DNA of 64,000 nucleotides from Symbiodinium natans (GCA_905221605.1 CAJNDS010001757.1:52501-116500), one strand, 5' to 3'; positions 1-9,885 are shown, counted from the first letter of the stretch. A program made the numbers and translations. The notes: generated by a model not told the origin, from the sequence alone.

Positions 1-256
1 GCTATCAATTGCAGTTCCCCCATTTGCAAGAATCATCGCCCAGACATGGCCCAAGCTGATGCACGCGTGCTTCGGCACGGGGGGTGGACTCCCAAGACTC
101 GAAACCTTCAAATTACCAATGTTTAGGGTTTAAGGTTTAGGGTTTAGGGTTTAGGCACATGAGACAGGTGCCCCCGTCGCTTTACATGCCGTTCGGCTTT
201 CTGAGATGCCACTTACACGCCTCAACGAACAGAAGTCTTGAGGATTGCTCAATGCA
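1..256 (+). CDS. Unrecognised open frame with a 34-nt telomeric intron, partial
   Basis: An open frame runs off the window start to 120 (includes IIAQTWPKLMHACFGTGGGL). A 34-nt telomeric block (121-154) with GT and AG ends follows, then 155-256 continues in phase (RQVPPSLYMPFGFLRCHLHA) up to a possible GTGAGG donor. No domain is recognised. The antisense strand also has open, protein-like frames here (for example 92-11, ending in a stop), so the strand is unsure. Confidence 0.25.
121..154 (+). repeat. Telomeric array, candidate 34-nt intron
   Basis: GTTTAG start and TTTAG end; flanking plus-strand frames join in phase. Confidence 0.6.
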
Positions 257-478
257 GTGAGGGTCCTGGGGCCTTTCAACGCTGTTTTGGTGCTTCTGAA
301 TTGCTTTATCCTCCATGTATGGAAGGTTTGACTGTGCCAAGTTGAATGGGAAACTCCTGGAGCAACCTATACAGGAATAAAAAAGGGTACCCTTTAGGTT
401 TGAGGGGATTATAAGGGGACCCCAACCCTTAACAAAGGCAATAAGGGCCTACTCCGGGTCCTAGTCCTGTCTTGCCAC

Positions 479-541
479 GGCACTCCTCAATGCAGTAGCG
501 CATGGCATCGAGCAACTGCGCCCTGATCATGGCGGCTTTGA
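479..541 (-). CDS. Possible single exon, unrecognised
   Basis: A short minus-strand island between a CACAG acceptor and a GT donor reads KAAMIRAQLLDAMRYCIEEC. It has no family match and no clear partner exon. It is kept only because the boundaries and composition suit an exon; it could be chance. Confidence 0.2.
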
Positions 542-826
542 CTGTGTAATATAGGGGCCTGAATAAAAGAATAGGGTTTTGGGGGGGTTGTTGTAGTATA
601 CTTACAAAGGGACCATAAGGGAATACTATTAGTAGTTATTCCGACCCCTGTATTATGTCAAAGTTAGCGTCCCTTTGCAGGAGGCGCCGATGATGAAAAG
701 TATCTATAAGCAGATCCTTCATTTAGAATAACCCCACATCTAGAATGAATTCTACTTTTCGCTGTTCACCGCGGTCAAGGAAAAGTTCACATTCGAGCGG
801 TGTTTCTTGCGACCTCTGCCAGAAGC

Positions 827-956
827 TACTATTTGCTGAAGAACCCCCCCAAAAAAAAAAAAAAACAAACAGACAAAAACACCTACTCTTCCTTAGAAGG
901 CAATATAGGGATTGATTAATACTTTTTTGGGGGGTGGGGTTCTTAAGCAACTAGTA
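827..956. mobile_element. MITE family H, copy
   Basis: CTACTATTTGCTGAAGAACC / GGTTCTTAAGCAACTAGTAG; the A-run and its surroundings create a false minus-strand ORF (723-950). Confidence 0.8.
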
Positions 957-987
957 GTACAAGCAGCTTAAACCCGCTAACCAAAAA

Positions 988-1435
988 TCAATGAGAATCT
1001 CCTGCATACTCCTGGGCCAAACGAGGCGCTCTGCACTCAACTCTATCTAGACCCCGAAACTTCAGTGCCCAGCTGGGGTTTACGAAAGCAGGGTCCCCCT
1101 GAAATGGACCCAAATAGTAGGATTCCCTTCCATGAACGACCCCAGTAAGGTACCCCGAATGGAAACCCCCAGCCCCCCACCCCCCCGCCGGCCTGACTGG
1201 GTGGTAGTCCACCCCAGTGCCGGCACCCGAGCCGCCCTTGGGTGCGCCAGGGCCGTCGAAAGAGGCACTGAACTTGGCACGGCCTGGTGCGGCAGCTGGT
1301 TTAGGGTTTAGGGTTTACTTTCATTTTGACTAGCCGGAAAGCAGGGTTCAGGGTTCAACTCCAGTTGAAGTTTGGGATTCCATGGAGTAAGACTCACGCC
1401 CCACACTGCAGCCAGAAAGCCTTCAGCTTGAAACC
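988..1435 (-). CDS. Unrecognised protein, last three exons
   Basis: Exons 1435-1319, 1295-1193 and 1072-988 join in phase and end at TGA (988-990). The first exon follows a TTTAG|GG telomeric acceptor. Intron 1318-1296 is only 23 nt and is almost pure C-type telomeric repeat (GTAAACCC ... AACCAG). Intron 1192-1073 opens with a GC donor (CAG|GCCGGC) and contains MITE A1, whose right inverted repeat supplies CCCCAG as acceptor. The peptide is free of repeats (for example [17 protein letters not shown], then [19 protein letters not shown] at the C-terminus). I do not recognise a domain. It lies downstream of the flavoprotein exons on the same strand and could be its 3' part or a separate gene. 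Confidence 0.45.
1074..1171 (-). mobile_element. MITE family A, copy 1
   Basis: Ends GGGGTTTACGAAA / TTCGGAATGGAAACCCCC type inverted repeats and the core CAAATAGTAGGATTCCC. Lies in an intron of the 988-1435 gene. Confidence 0.75.
1296..1318 (-). repeat. C-type telomeric intron, 23 nt
   Basis: On the minus strand GTAAACCC then two more heptamers and AG; part of the 988-1435 gene. Confidence 0.5.
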
Positions 1436-1710
1436 CTAAACCCTAAAAACCCTTTCTCCCCCCCATCACCGTCCAGCACAGACCCCAATTTTGGCAAACC
1501 GCAATTTCAATTGCTGGTAACGTTAATTGCCGAAGAGCTCCCCCTCCCTCTTCCGGCACTGGTCTTCATAGCCACGGGGGGACAGGTGGGGAGGGGGGGA
1601 AATACCGCGCCTCCGGACTTGGGATTGGAACCGTAGCCCTTGTCCCCGCTGTAGCAATACCTCAGCCGTTCATGCGGGGGGGGGGGGGGGGGAGGTTACA
1701 CAACTAGAGC

Positions 1711-2037
1711 CAAACCCTAAATAAACCCTATATCCTAAACCCTGAACCCTAAATCCCAAACCCTAAAGCTCTAAACCCTAAAACCCTAAAACCGTGAAAC
1801 CCTAAACCCTGAAAGAGGAGGATTCTGGATTCTGGACTCCGAGTCCGGGTACCTAGGTGTAAAAGTGTCGGGAGTCGCAAAGCCAGCTCGACATCTACTA
1901 CTCTAAAGGGCCAACCCTTTTGCCGGAGGGCTTGCCCTAAACCCTAAACCCTAAACCCCAAACCCTAAACCCTAAACCCCAAACCCTAAACCCTAAACCC
2001 TAAACCCCAAACCCTAAACCCTATAAGCCCTAAACAC
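1711..2037 (-). repeat. Two CCCTAAA arrays (1711-1812 and 1932-2037)
   Basis: Degenerate then purer arrays with CCCCAAA variants, separated by a 119-bp island open on the minus strand. Confidence 0.9.
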
Positions 2038-2149
2038 CAAAGGGGATGATGTGAAGAAGATGCGCAATTTCACGGTTTGCTTCAAGGCCACCTCAAGGCT
2101 TCCAGGCGCAAAGCAACGACATGAAGCTCTGCAAGGTCGACAGAAGACC

Positions 2150-2240
2150 CTTTAGGGTTTAGGGTTTAGGGTTTAGGGTTTAGGGTTTCAGGAGTTTAGG
2201 GTTTAGGGTTTAGGGTATCCTGAACCCTAAACCCCAACCC
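2150..2240 (+). repeat. TTTAGGG array meeting a short CCCTAAA stretch
   Basis: About eight G-type units to 2217, then inverted C-type units at 2224-2240; ends at the TTTTTTGAACCCGG junction motif. Confidence 0.9.
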
Positions 2241-2286
2241 TTTTTTGAACCCGGAACTGACCTCCAACGCCCTCTACCGCCTATGC

Positions 2287-4717
2287 CCCAAACCCGAAAT
2301 CAAGATCCTTAGTCGCCCTAACGCAGCCACCGAGGACAGGCTGCTGGTGACCCCACCACGGGTTGAAGGCTCCGAAGTCCTTGGCTCAGGGTTTGAACGA
2401 AGATTTCTAGGGTTCTTAAGGGGGGGGGGTTTATGCAACCCAAGGTTCCCTGATACCCCCCACTACTCCCTCAGCTTCCCTCAGGTTCCCTAGGTACCTG
2501 CCCCCCCCATGTACGAGCTCTCCCCTAAGAACCCTATAAAAGATGAAAGGCTCTGTTGCCGCTGGCCAAGTTGAACTGGGCGGCCTTAGCAACCTCACCC
2601 GCCCTGTTGAAACCGGACTTGATGACTGCCAGCACTGCCTCACCCACCCTAAACCCAATAGCCTAAACCCTACATGGGATCCACGTCTTGCCCAAAGAAT
2701 CTTCCAATGCGTCGAACAAAGCTAACCCTGAGAAGGAAACTTCCCATTTAATGGGTCAGAGCCACTAGGGACAGCCTTTGTTTTTGAAGCTGCCCTAAAC
2801 CCTAAACCCCTCAACCCCTCAACCCCTAAACGCCTAAACCCCTAAACCCCTAAACCCCTAAACTACTAAACTCCTGAACCCTAAACCCTAAACCCTACAA
2901 TGGAGGTTTCTCCCGAAAGATGCACTCGGAGCCCACCGGAGTCCTGAACTTAACATTCTCGGAGGGAGGAAGACTGACTCACTCTTCACGACTCCCAAGA
3001 GCCGTTCCTGCAGTTGATTGCCCCTCTTGAAGCTGAAGCACAGACCCCAAAACAAAAAAAAGGACCCCAAACCCTAAACCCTAGACCCTAAACCCTTTTG
3101 CATCCGGGCTTGGGCAAACCCTAAACCCTAAACCCTAAACCCTAAACTGCATCATCGGCAGTTGTGCTGTGCAAGCCGCCGTCTGGCATCGCGAGTACTT
3201 CGTCGCTGAGCAGTGCCATGCATCTCCCCCGGCCCTGGTCACAGCTGCTTTCAAATTTTGGGCTGTAGATGGTTCCAAGCCCTTCTGCTGGTCAGGCAGC
3301 GTGCTCTATAGACTCGAGGGCGTTTGCTGCGCTGGCATTGCCAGGTGTAGGGTCTGGGTTGAAGAGTTTTGGGCTTCAGCGGATTGGGACATGTTTTTTC
3401 GATCAACATGTGGCACAGCAAGTAGAAACTTTGACTAGTAGTTTCATACGCTAAACAGGAGCCAAGTGCAAAGATAAATGGTGCCGGGATCGCTAGCTAG
3501 CTCGACGGAGTAGTGCATCTACGCCCGCCTGGCGTGACGGTCGAAAAGAACGATGTTCTCGTTCTTGTGCAGCATGTACTCCTTTAGAGTGCTCAAGGCT
3601 TGACCAGTACATGCGAATGTTTGGGGCGCAAACCTGGGCATTTTATTCTTCTTCCGCCCGCCAGTGCTGGTTTCAGACATGACCAACCAACTATCTCTAA
3701 TTCGCTGGCCCGAACACTCAGGCTGCAAGCGCACCCGATCATCCAGAAAGCGTAGACGCCAACAACATGGAGAGCAGCTGTTACTGTTACAGCCAAAAGT
3801 TTTGTGAAGGATGTGGAGGCTTCGGGCATCAAGGCAAAAAACACACACTAGGTCTAAAATCTAAACTATTTCAAGCTCTAAATCTCAGCACCTGAGTTTC
3901 AACCCTTTGAGAACCTGTGCCAAGGCCGATATCGCTCGCCCTCCTTCTCTCCCTCCTACACCCTAAACCCTAAACCCTCAACCCTTTTGCATCCAGGCCT
4001 CTTCGAACACTCAACCCTAAAACCCTAAACCCTAAACCCCAAACCCTCAACCCTCAACCCTAAACCCTCCCGGTTGCGGCCCTAGCAGCCATGGCCAGTT
4101 TCACGCCATAGAAGCCGCCGCCAATGACGCCGATCGGGTGCTCCCACGAGTGGCGTGGGTGCTGGAAGTCCTTCCATGGTTTATGGTTTGGGGTGTAGGG
4201 GTTCCTTTTGGCTCTCGCCAACCTAGCTGATACATCACTCTTCCAGCGCATGACTCTGGGCCCCCCAGACCCCATGTCGAGCAGGCCCCGGCCCATCACC
4301 AGAGAGTGACTCTTAGAGGCTAAGTACCCGAGCCCAAGAAAGGTTAACCCTTTGAAGTATAGTAGGATTATATACACCCCAAGAGGTTAAAGGTTACCTA
4401 CTCAGCTGCTACGGACTCAACAGCTCCACCTAGCCCTGACCCAGGCGTCCTTCAGGCCCTCGACCACGATCACGGCCTCGATCGAAGATTGCCAAACTTC
4501 ATTAGGTTTCGATGCTAAGCGATAAGCCGACCTCCAAAAAACCCATAACTTCTACTGAACCTCACCGAAAACCCGAAACCCGAAACCCGAAACCCCAAAC
4601 CCTAAACCCTAGCCCTAAACCCTAAACCACCAAGATGGCCGTCGGGCTGCTGGAACTGTGCTGTCGGGCGCGATCTCGCGGCCATCCGGGGAGAAGCACT
4701 TGAGGTTGGCACCCCTC
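2287..4717 (-). CDS. FAD-dependent (flavin-containing/Baeyer-Villiger-like) monooxygenase, spliced, partial
   Basis: Ten phase-compatible exons were reconstructed: 4717-4628, 4531-4430, 4309-4066, 3581-3529, 3234-3148, 3032-2983, 2943-2899, 2727-2674, 2634-2552 and 2379-2287 (about 300 residues, both ends open). Exon 3 ends in HPIGVIGGGFYGVKLAMAAR, a Rossmann beta-alpha turn with GxGxxG (GGGFYG). Exon 4 gives NENIVLFDRHA, the second strand ending in an acidic residue. Exon 5 adds AGGDAWHCSATKYSRCQT, the GG-x-x-W ... Q-T stretch of flavin monooxygenases. Order and spacing fit that family, which oxidises small substrates with FAD and NADPH; the substrate cannot be told. Introns: 4066|4065 opens on a telomeric GTTTAG donor, 3147-3033 is mostly telomeric, 4429-4310 is MITE E1, and 3528-3235 and 2551-2380 need GC donors. 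The first and last exons are the least certain; exons 3-5 are firm. Confidence 0.68.
2793..2898 (-). repeat. CCCTAAA array with CCCCTAAA variants
   Basis: Lies in the 171-nt intron between flavoprotein exons 2943-2899 and 2727-2674. Confidence 0.9.
4012..4065 (-). repeat. CCCTAAA array at a flavoprotein donor
   Basis: The minus-strand exon that carries GGGFYG ends exactly where GTTTAG starts. Confidence 0.9.
4313..4412. mobile_element. MITE family E, copy E1, inside an intron
   Basis: About 90% like 20028-20129 (TGAAGTATAGTAGGATTATA core). GAGT(C) flanks both sides. It forms most of the 120-nt intron between two flavoprotein exons. Confidence 0.8.
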
Positions 4718-4746
4718 CTGGCTTTCCATCGCTAGTCAGAAAGGGT

Positions 4747-4813
4747 TCAGGGTTCAGGGTTGAGGGTTTAGGGTTTAGGGTTTAAGGTTCAGGGTTTAGG
4801 GTTTAGGGTTTAG
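4747..4813 (+). repeat. TTTAGGG array
   Basis: Partly TTCAGGG; ends TTTAG|GG at the open frame 4814-5143. Confidence 0.9.
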
Positions 4814-5143
4814 GGAGAACTATACTTCGAGGGAGAACTATACTTCGAGGCAAAGGAATGTGTGGTATGGGCTCAGGTTGAGACCGCAGAGTGTCGTGAG
4901 CTGTTTGGCAACCTCTTGAGAGCTAGAGACGAATTACTCTTCGAGGTTCGCTTAGCTGCTAAACGAAACATGTCTGTCACTCTAGTTGAAAAACCTTGGT
5001 GCCCTCCCTGTCTAAATGCTTTCATGCCAGTCTCATACATGCAGTCTGAGATGCGTGTAACTGAACATTTTGTCCACGGCTACCAGCATCTCCTTGACAG
5101 TGGTCTCCTCGGCAAGAGCAAGCCCGTCAGCAGGGCTTCTTGA
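4814..5143 (+). CDS. Unrecognised 109-codon open frame with an in-frame 18-bp duplication
   Basis: The frame opens directly after the TTTAG of a G-type telomeric array (4747-4813), as the telomeric-intron rule predicts, and ends at TGA 5141-5143. Two perfect 18-bp repeats (4813-4830 and 4831-4848) encode ELYFEG then ELYFEA in frame. The rest (LFGNLLRARDELLFEVRLAA, EKPWCPPCLNAFMP) is repeat-free. No domain recognised. It competes with antisense frames at 5033-5203. Confidence 0.3.
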   Translation, partial: GELYFEGELYFEAKECVVWAQVETAECRELFGNLLRARDELLFEVRLAAKRNMSVTLVEKPWCPPCLNAFMPVSYMQSEMRVTEHFVHGYQHLLDSGLLGKSKPVSRAS

Positions 5144-5203
5144 GGGCTGCAGGTTTGTCGTGTGGCCCGATCTTGAGGACTCGCAGTATTGATCCTTCAT
5201 CCC
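5033..5203 (-). CDS. Unrecognised 56-codon open frame after a telomeric stretch
   Basis: The minus-strand frame begins just after a TTCAG acceptor at the end of a degenerate telomeric block and has a Met as second codon. It reads ADGLALAEETTVKEMLVAVD near the middle and ends at TGA. It overlaps an antisense plus-strand frame (4814-5143), and only one of the two is likely to be real. No domain recognised. Confidence 0.3.
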   Translation of the reverse strand, partial: GMKDQYCESSRSGHTTNLQPSRSPADGLALAEETTVKEMLVAVDKMFSYTHLRLHV

Positions 5204-5272
5204 CTGAACCCTAACCCTAAAAACCCAAAACCGTAAACCCTAAACCCTAAACCCACACAAGTTCACACAAGT

Positions 5273-5364
5273 TCAGCAAGCATCGGACTCGGCGGGCAAG
5301 TCGATCGTCTCGTCCGATCCCTTGATCTTCACGGTCACAGCCTTGAACTTGCTCTTCTTCTTTC
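5273..5364 (-). CDS. Possible terminal exon, Lys-rich, unrecognised
   Basis: After the acceptor CTGAG|G, which lies directly next to telomeric repeats on the minus strand, the frame reads KKKSKFKAVTVKIKGSDETI and ends DLPAESDAC-stop. The charge pattern suits a real C-terminus. No family is recognised. A tandem 12-bp repeat follows the stop. Confidence 0.4.
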
Positions 5365-5379
5365 CTCAGTTTAGGGTTT

Positions 5380-5460
5380 AGGGGTTACTGATTTGGGGGA
5401 TTAGGGGTTCCTAACTAGGGTCCTTATTATCAGGGAATCCTACTATTTGGGGTCTATATG
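5380..5460 (+). mobile_element. MITE family A, 3'-truncated copy
   Basis: The core GGGAATCCTACTATTTGGGG is intact; the right repeat is missing. Confidence 0.6.
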
Positions 5461-6600
5461 AGCCAGCATCGCCGCACCCGTACCCCCTCTCCCTCCCCCT
5501 TGTGGTTCATGGTGGCTTTTGGTTCCCCTGTGGTTCATGGGTTTAGGGCCTAGGGTTTAGGGTTAGGCTGTAAAGTTCAGGATTTTCACTCTGACCCCTT
5601 GGTGGGTTTAAGGTTTAGGGTTCAAGGTTTGGGGTAGTGGTAGGTTTACGGCTTCCCTTCTCCCCCTTGTGGTTCGTGCTGGGTTTACGGTTCAGGGTTA
5701 AAGCGGTTAAGGTTTCGGGTTTACCCTTCTCCCACATGTGGTTCATTGATTGGTGGGTTTAGGTTTTAGGGCTTAGGGCTTAGGGTTGAGGGTTTCTCTC
5801 TCGCTCTGTGGTCCGTGGTGTTTTTAGGGTTAACGGGCCGGGTTGGGGGGGGGGGGGGCTACCTTGAGTACCATGAGGGGGGGGGGGGGGGGGTCGATTA
5901 CGCGGAACGCGAGCGCATATATTGCGGGTCCCGTATTTTCGTAATCCCCAGATCTCAGGGGTCGTCCAGGGAGTTCTTTCAGCTGCAGACATTTACACGC
6001 TGACTACATTTTGAAGCTTAGGTTTGTGGAGTGTTGGTGGAGATGCCGCCCAGCACGGGAATTGTAACAAGCTTCGAATGCATGAAAACGGGACGGGGAC
6101 GGGGCCATCGCCTAGTGGCCTAAGTGACCTGGCGTTCCACTTGCACGGCCTTCAACAGCGGCCCTCCATATTGTTCAACCATAAGGCTCTGTCACTCCGG
6201 GTAGCAGCAGGGTGACCAAGTGTGGGGCCTGCGGACTCAATTTCTGAAGTACAGTACAAGGGCCCGAGACCATCAAGCACGGAACAAGCCTAGCTCGAGA
6301 AACCTAGCTGGCCGCTGCAAAGGGGCCGAAGGTGTCGCTGGCTTGGTCGAACCTGGTAGGTACCGTGGCTGCTCAAATTAGGATGCGAATCGGCTCTAAT
6401 GCAGATGGCACTAAAACCCCAACCCCTAAGCCCATGGACCTGGGGCATCGAAAGCCCTGTAGGCCCCCGCTAACACTAAGGAAACTCGGGCTTCGGGTCT
6501 ACTGGGCTGTATAGATGAGGCGCCCGAGTGCCAGATAAGGGCCGTCAACTCTTCACCACTCGTACATGTGCACGCTTCACTCGCCACACCCATGCAGAAA
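5461..6600. other. No supported gene
   Basis: Degenerate telomeric T/G-rich sequence to ~5830, two G-runs, then unique sequence (6000-6600) with only short, unsupported frames. Confidence 0.5.
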
Positions 6601-6607
6601 TCACACA

Positions 6608-6697
6608 AGGTTTAGGGTTTAGGGTTTAGGGTTTAGGGTTTAGGGTTTAGGGTTTAGGGTTTAGGGTTTAGGGTTTAGGGCTAAAGTTTAGGGTTTA
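6608..6697 (+). repeat. TTTAGGG array, ~12 units
   Basis: Nearly perfect. Confidence 0.95.
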
Positions 6698-6786
6698 CCC
6701 TGCACTGACTATAACCCCGGGCTCTCTTCTCCGACGTATGCGCCGCTCGTGGAGAATGCGATGCAGCTTCAACTGTGATGTTATGA

Positions 6787-7120
6787 GGTTGGGGTTTGGG
6801 GTTTGGGGTTTAGGGTTTAGGGTTTGGGGTTTGGGGTTTGGGGTTTGGGGTTTGGGGTATAGGGTTTAGGGTTTGGGGGTTTGGGGTTTGGGATTTGGGG
6901 TTTGGGGTTGGGTTTGGGTTTGGGGGTTTTGGGGTTTGGGGTTTGGGGGTTTGGGTTTGGGGTTTGGTTTGGGGTTTGGGTTTGGGGTTTGGGGTTTGGG
7001 GTTTTGGGGTTTGGGGTTTGGGGTTTGGGGTTTGGGGTTTGGGGTTTGGGGTTTGGGGTTTGGGGTTTGGGGTTTGGGGTTTGGGGTTTGGGGTTTGGGG
7101 TTTGGGGTTTGGGGTTTGGG
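6787..7120 (+). repeat. TTTGGGG variant telomere-like array (~330 bp)
   Basis: Begins in TTTAGGG, then is almost pure TTTGGGG. It contains no TAG, so several frames stay open (GLGFGVW or PQTPNPK repeats); these are not genes. Confidence 0.95.
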
Positions 7121-7208
7121 CAGCTGTGAAGAATGCCTCACCATGGCTCGCTTTAGGCTTAGCACAGGGCGGTGTCTTAAACGCGCCGAGCAACTGCCCT
7201 TTCAAGAC

Positions 7209-7295
7209 CATGACGGGGCAGTCGAACTTGTGGTAGAAGGCATCAAGCGTCTCGTTGGCGTAGCTGAGGTCTTTTGCCCACATCTTCTTATCCAC
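7209..7295 (-). CDS. Unrecognised 29-codon exon
   Basis: The exon runs from CTTTCCAG|G to a GT after ATG (29 codons, phase 0) and contains [20 protein letters not shown] followed by YHKFDCPVM. The flanking frame stays open into a TTTGGGG array and encodes only repeat there. No domain recognised. Confidence 0.4.
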
Positions 7296-7489
7296 CTGGA
7301 AAGCCCAACTGGACCGCATGGCCTTCTGCTCTGTCTTAAATCAAACGAGCCGTTGGCAACACTTCCCCCCCCCCCAGACTCGAGTGAGTTTTGTTTCGGA
7401 GCTGCTGCAAGAGCGGCAAGTCCTGCTAAGAAATGCTTCGATGAGCGTTTCCATGGAGCCCAGCAGCCCCCCAAACCCGAAACCCATTT

Positions 7490-7592
7490 GGGGGTTTGCG
7501 AAGACAAGGGACCCCTCATTGCACCCTCATATAGTCCCCAAATTGCAGGATTCCCTTGTAAGAATAACCCCAAATGTCGGAAACCCCCCCCA
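7490..7592 (-). mobile_element. MITE family A, copy
   Basis: Left GGGGGTTTGCGAAGA, right TGTCGGAAACCCCCC. The core is diverged (CAAATTGCAGGATTCCC). Confidence 0.75.
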
Positions 7593-7670
7593 TTTTGAGC
7601 CTCGAACTCTTCGCTGGTGCTGGAGCAGCAAGCCCTAGGTACCCTTGAAGCGCAGGGGCTTGTTGGGTGC

Positions 7671-7753
7671 AGGGACTCCAATACCCCTTACTTAAGGAAT
7701 ATTCCTCAAAATCTTAGAATATTCCTTAACTAAAGGGTATTGGAGTCTCTGGG
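7671..7753. mobile_element. MITE family C, diverged copy
   Basis: GACTCCAATACCCCTTACTT and its inverse ACTAAAGGGTATTGGAGTC. Confidence 0.7.
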
Positions 7754-7813
7754 GCCACCCCTGAACCCTAAACCCTGAACCCTAAACCCTAAACCCTAAA
7801 CCCTAAACCCCCC

Positions 7814-7901
7814 TCAGGCCTCCTCGAAGGTCGTGTAGTTGAAGGCCTTGACGACCTTCTCCGGGTTCGACTTCAGCTCTGACTGGCCATGCTCGTTGAG
7901 C
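7814..7901 (-). CDS. Unrecognised terminal exon
   Basis: The acceptor CCCAAG|G is followed by one split codon and 28 codons ([28 protein letters not shown]) and then TGA. It is flanked by telomeric arrays on both sides (7919-7955 and 7762-7812). It looks like the C-terminus of a minus-strand gene; function unknown. Confidence 0.4.
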
Positions 7902-8066
7902 CTTGGGACCGGGGTGGGGCTTAGGGTTTAGGGTTTAGGGTTTAGGGTTTAGGGTTTTGCTTTTGCCACCCGACTAGCCACGGCAATTCGGGGTAAAAGG
8001 TCGGTTCAAAGCTGCAGGGGATATCGCCCAGAGGGCAATCATGGTAGGACAGTATCGACGGATTAC

Positions 8067-8357
8067 ATGCTTTGGGGGGGGGACTTCAGCACCTCAGCAC
8101 AGAACCAGGAAGAACAACCCGCACTAGTTAGACAATCAACAGCAGAAGGTTATGTGTGGCCGCGCCCCCCTCCCCTTCAAGCCGGGAGCTACAGATGCCT
8201 AGGTCTGCAGTTCACTGGCTGTGCACAACTATGCCTGACTGCCCCTACCCATTTACCTCCGAGACAGAAAAGCCACCATAGTTTAGGGTTTAGGGTTTAG
8301 GGTTCACGGGATTTCGGTTCGTTCGGGGCTCGGAAGGATGCGGCCTCTTGTCTTAGC
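8067..8357 (+). CDS. Unrecognised gene with a 20-nt telomeric intron
   Basis: The frame 8067-8280 (ends PPRQKSHH) stops at a 20-nt block, 8281-8300, that is exactly GTTTAGG twice plus GTTTAG. Removing it continues in phase at 8301 as FTGFRFVRGSEGCGLLS to TAG 8355-8357. No domain or signal is recognised. An antisense exon-like island (8451-8406) overlaps the downstream flank. Confidence 0.3.
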
Positions 8358-8952
8358 TTCCGGGTAGTTTTGCGGACAACGCAATTTCTATTTCAAGTTG
8401 CTCACGATTGCTTGCCCAGTCAGCTTGATGGTCGCAAAGTGGGACTGCTGCGGGCACGCAGGCCGTTGTTGTTCTCGAAAAAAACCCATTTTTTGCGGCT
8501 AGGACTGCTGCACTGCCACCCTAAACCCTAAACCCAACACCCTTCTCAAATTGGAACCCTAACCCTAAACCCTAAACCCTTCATTGGCCCTTGCCGTACT
8601 AACAGAGGTAGGAACAGAACCAAGCCCCGGGTCAACCTTGGCCCATCAAACCTCCAACACGCCCAAAACAAAAGAAACCATCTATCTATCTGTCTATCTA
8701 TCTATGTGTATATATATATACATTGTTTAATTTAGATGCGTTTTTCGTTGGGAGGGGGTTTAGGGTTTAGAATTAAGGGTCTAGGGCTCAGGGCTCCTAA
8801 GGAGCCACAATGCAGGGTTTCAGAGCTTCATAATGGGATGCTGGGCTGCAGGGGGATGTGGGGCGGCGCACGGTCCATGACGACCACGGCGGACGGGCCA
8901 ATCCCATACCTGGATCAAGCAAAAACCCACTGGACCCCCAAACATCCCCCTC

Positions 8953-9026
8953 GCTCTTAGTATGGGAATGAGGGAATTCGGGCCCTCTATATGCCCGTTA
9001 AGGGATGATAAAGGGCCCTCAGTTCC
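8953..9026. mobile_element. MITE family D, degenerate copy
   Basis: CTTAGTATGGGAATGAGGGA then GGGCCCTCTATATGCCCGTT match family D in reverse. Confidence 0.55.
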
Positions 9027-9831
9027 ATGCAGGGTGATTGGGTGATGCTGTTTTGTGGGTGGTGTGGTTAAGCCTTCAGCTTCCTTCCTCGTCGGCATCC
9101 TTGTCTCTCTTCCTGGAACTTGCAGAGTGTGGCAAGCGAAAATGGGCATCAGAACAGAAAAGACACAGGCAGAAGACCTGGAAGTGTGAAGGTAATGGGC
9201 AAGGAACATGTGGAGAAGGAAGGGCTGAGAGAAAGCAGGCCTTGCCGTCAGCACAGCACGATGTTTTGCCTAATGCCCCCTGAATCCCCCTGAACGCTGA
9301 TCTTGAAGTCGACCGCTCCGTGGAGTAACTCCCTATTGCGGGATTTTAGGCTTGTAACCTAAGGGGCCTTAGGCTTCAGGATGCCGGAAGCAGCCGGAGC
9401 CCGGACCCGACTCCAAAATCCGCACCGGAGCACTTCACCAGGATTGTCTTCGCAAGCCAAGTGAGCAGCTGACAGCCCACCTGAGCGGGGCGGGCTCAGG
9501 GTTTAGGGTTTTAGGGTTTAGGGTTCAGGGTTTGGGGGGCTGGCCGTTGACACGCAGGAATCTGTACTTGCAGAAGTGCGTTTGCAAGGCCAGCGGGTTC
9601 ATGGAGGATGTGCTTCCTGGCCTGCGCCAGGCTATGTACTCTTCGTGAGGCAAACTGTGAAGCGGTCTTGAAAGGTTTCAGTGACGAAAGAACATCCTTT
9701 GCGCCTCGCAAGCGAACCCTCATAGCACTATCCCAAGGTCGCCAAGTGCTAGGAAAGGACCTTGTTCATGCTTCCTCCAGTCCATGATTTCACGACTGAG
9801 ATGCTAACTTCTCCCTCCCTCCCCCCCCCAC

Positions 9832-9885
9832 CGACTTGCCGATGAAGGCAAAGGGTGCACCCTCGAACTCGCCTCCCTCCTTCAC
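9832..9885 (-). CDS. Possible 18-codon exon
   Basis: The exon is bounded by CCAG|G and a GTGGGG donor and reads VKEGGEFEGAPFAFIGKS. It may belong to the same minus-strand gene as 10291-10235. No family recognised. Confidence 0.3.

Noticed and set aside
2043-2135. Plus-strand exon with AG|G and AAG|GT ends (DDVKKMRNFTVCFKATSRLP)
   Set aside because: Looks coding, but it lies amid minus-strand exons and has no partner; not promoted to a feature.
6810-7598. Long frames of 99-241 codons around the TTTGGGG array
   Set aside because: The repeated GLGFGVW/PQTPNPK translation comes from the heptamer, not from coding; only the short exon 7209-7295 was kept.
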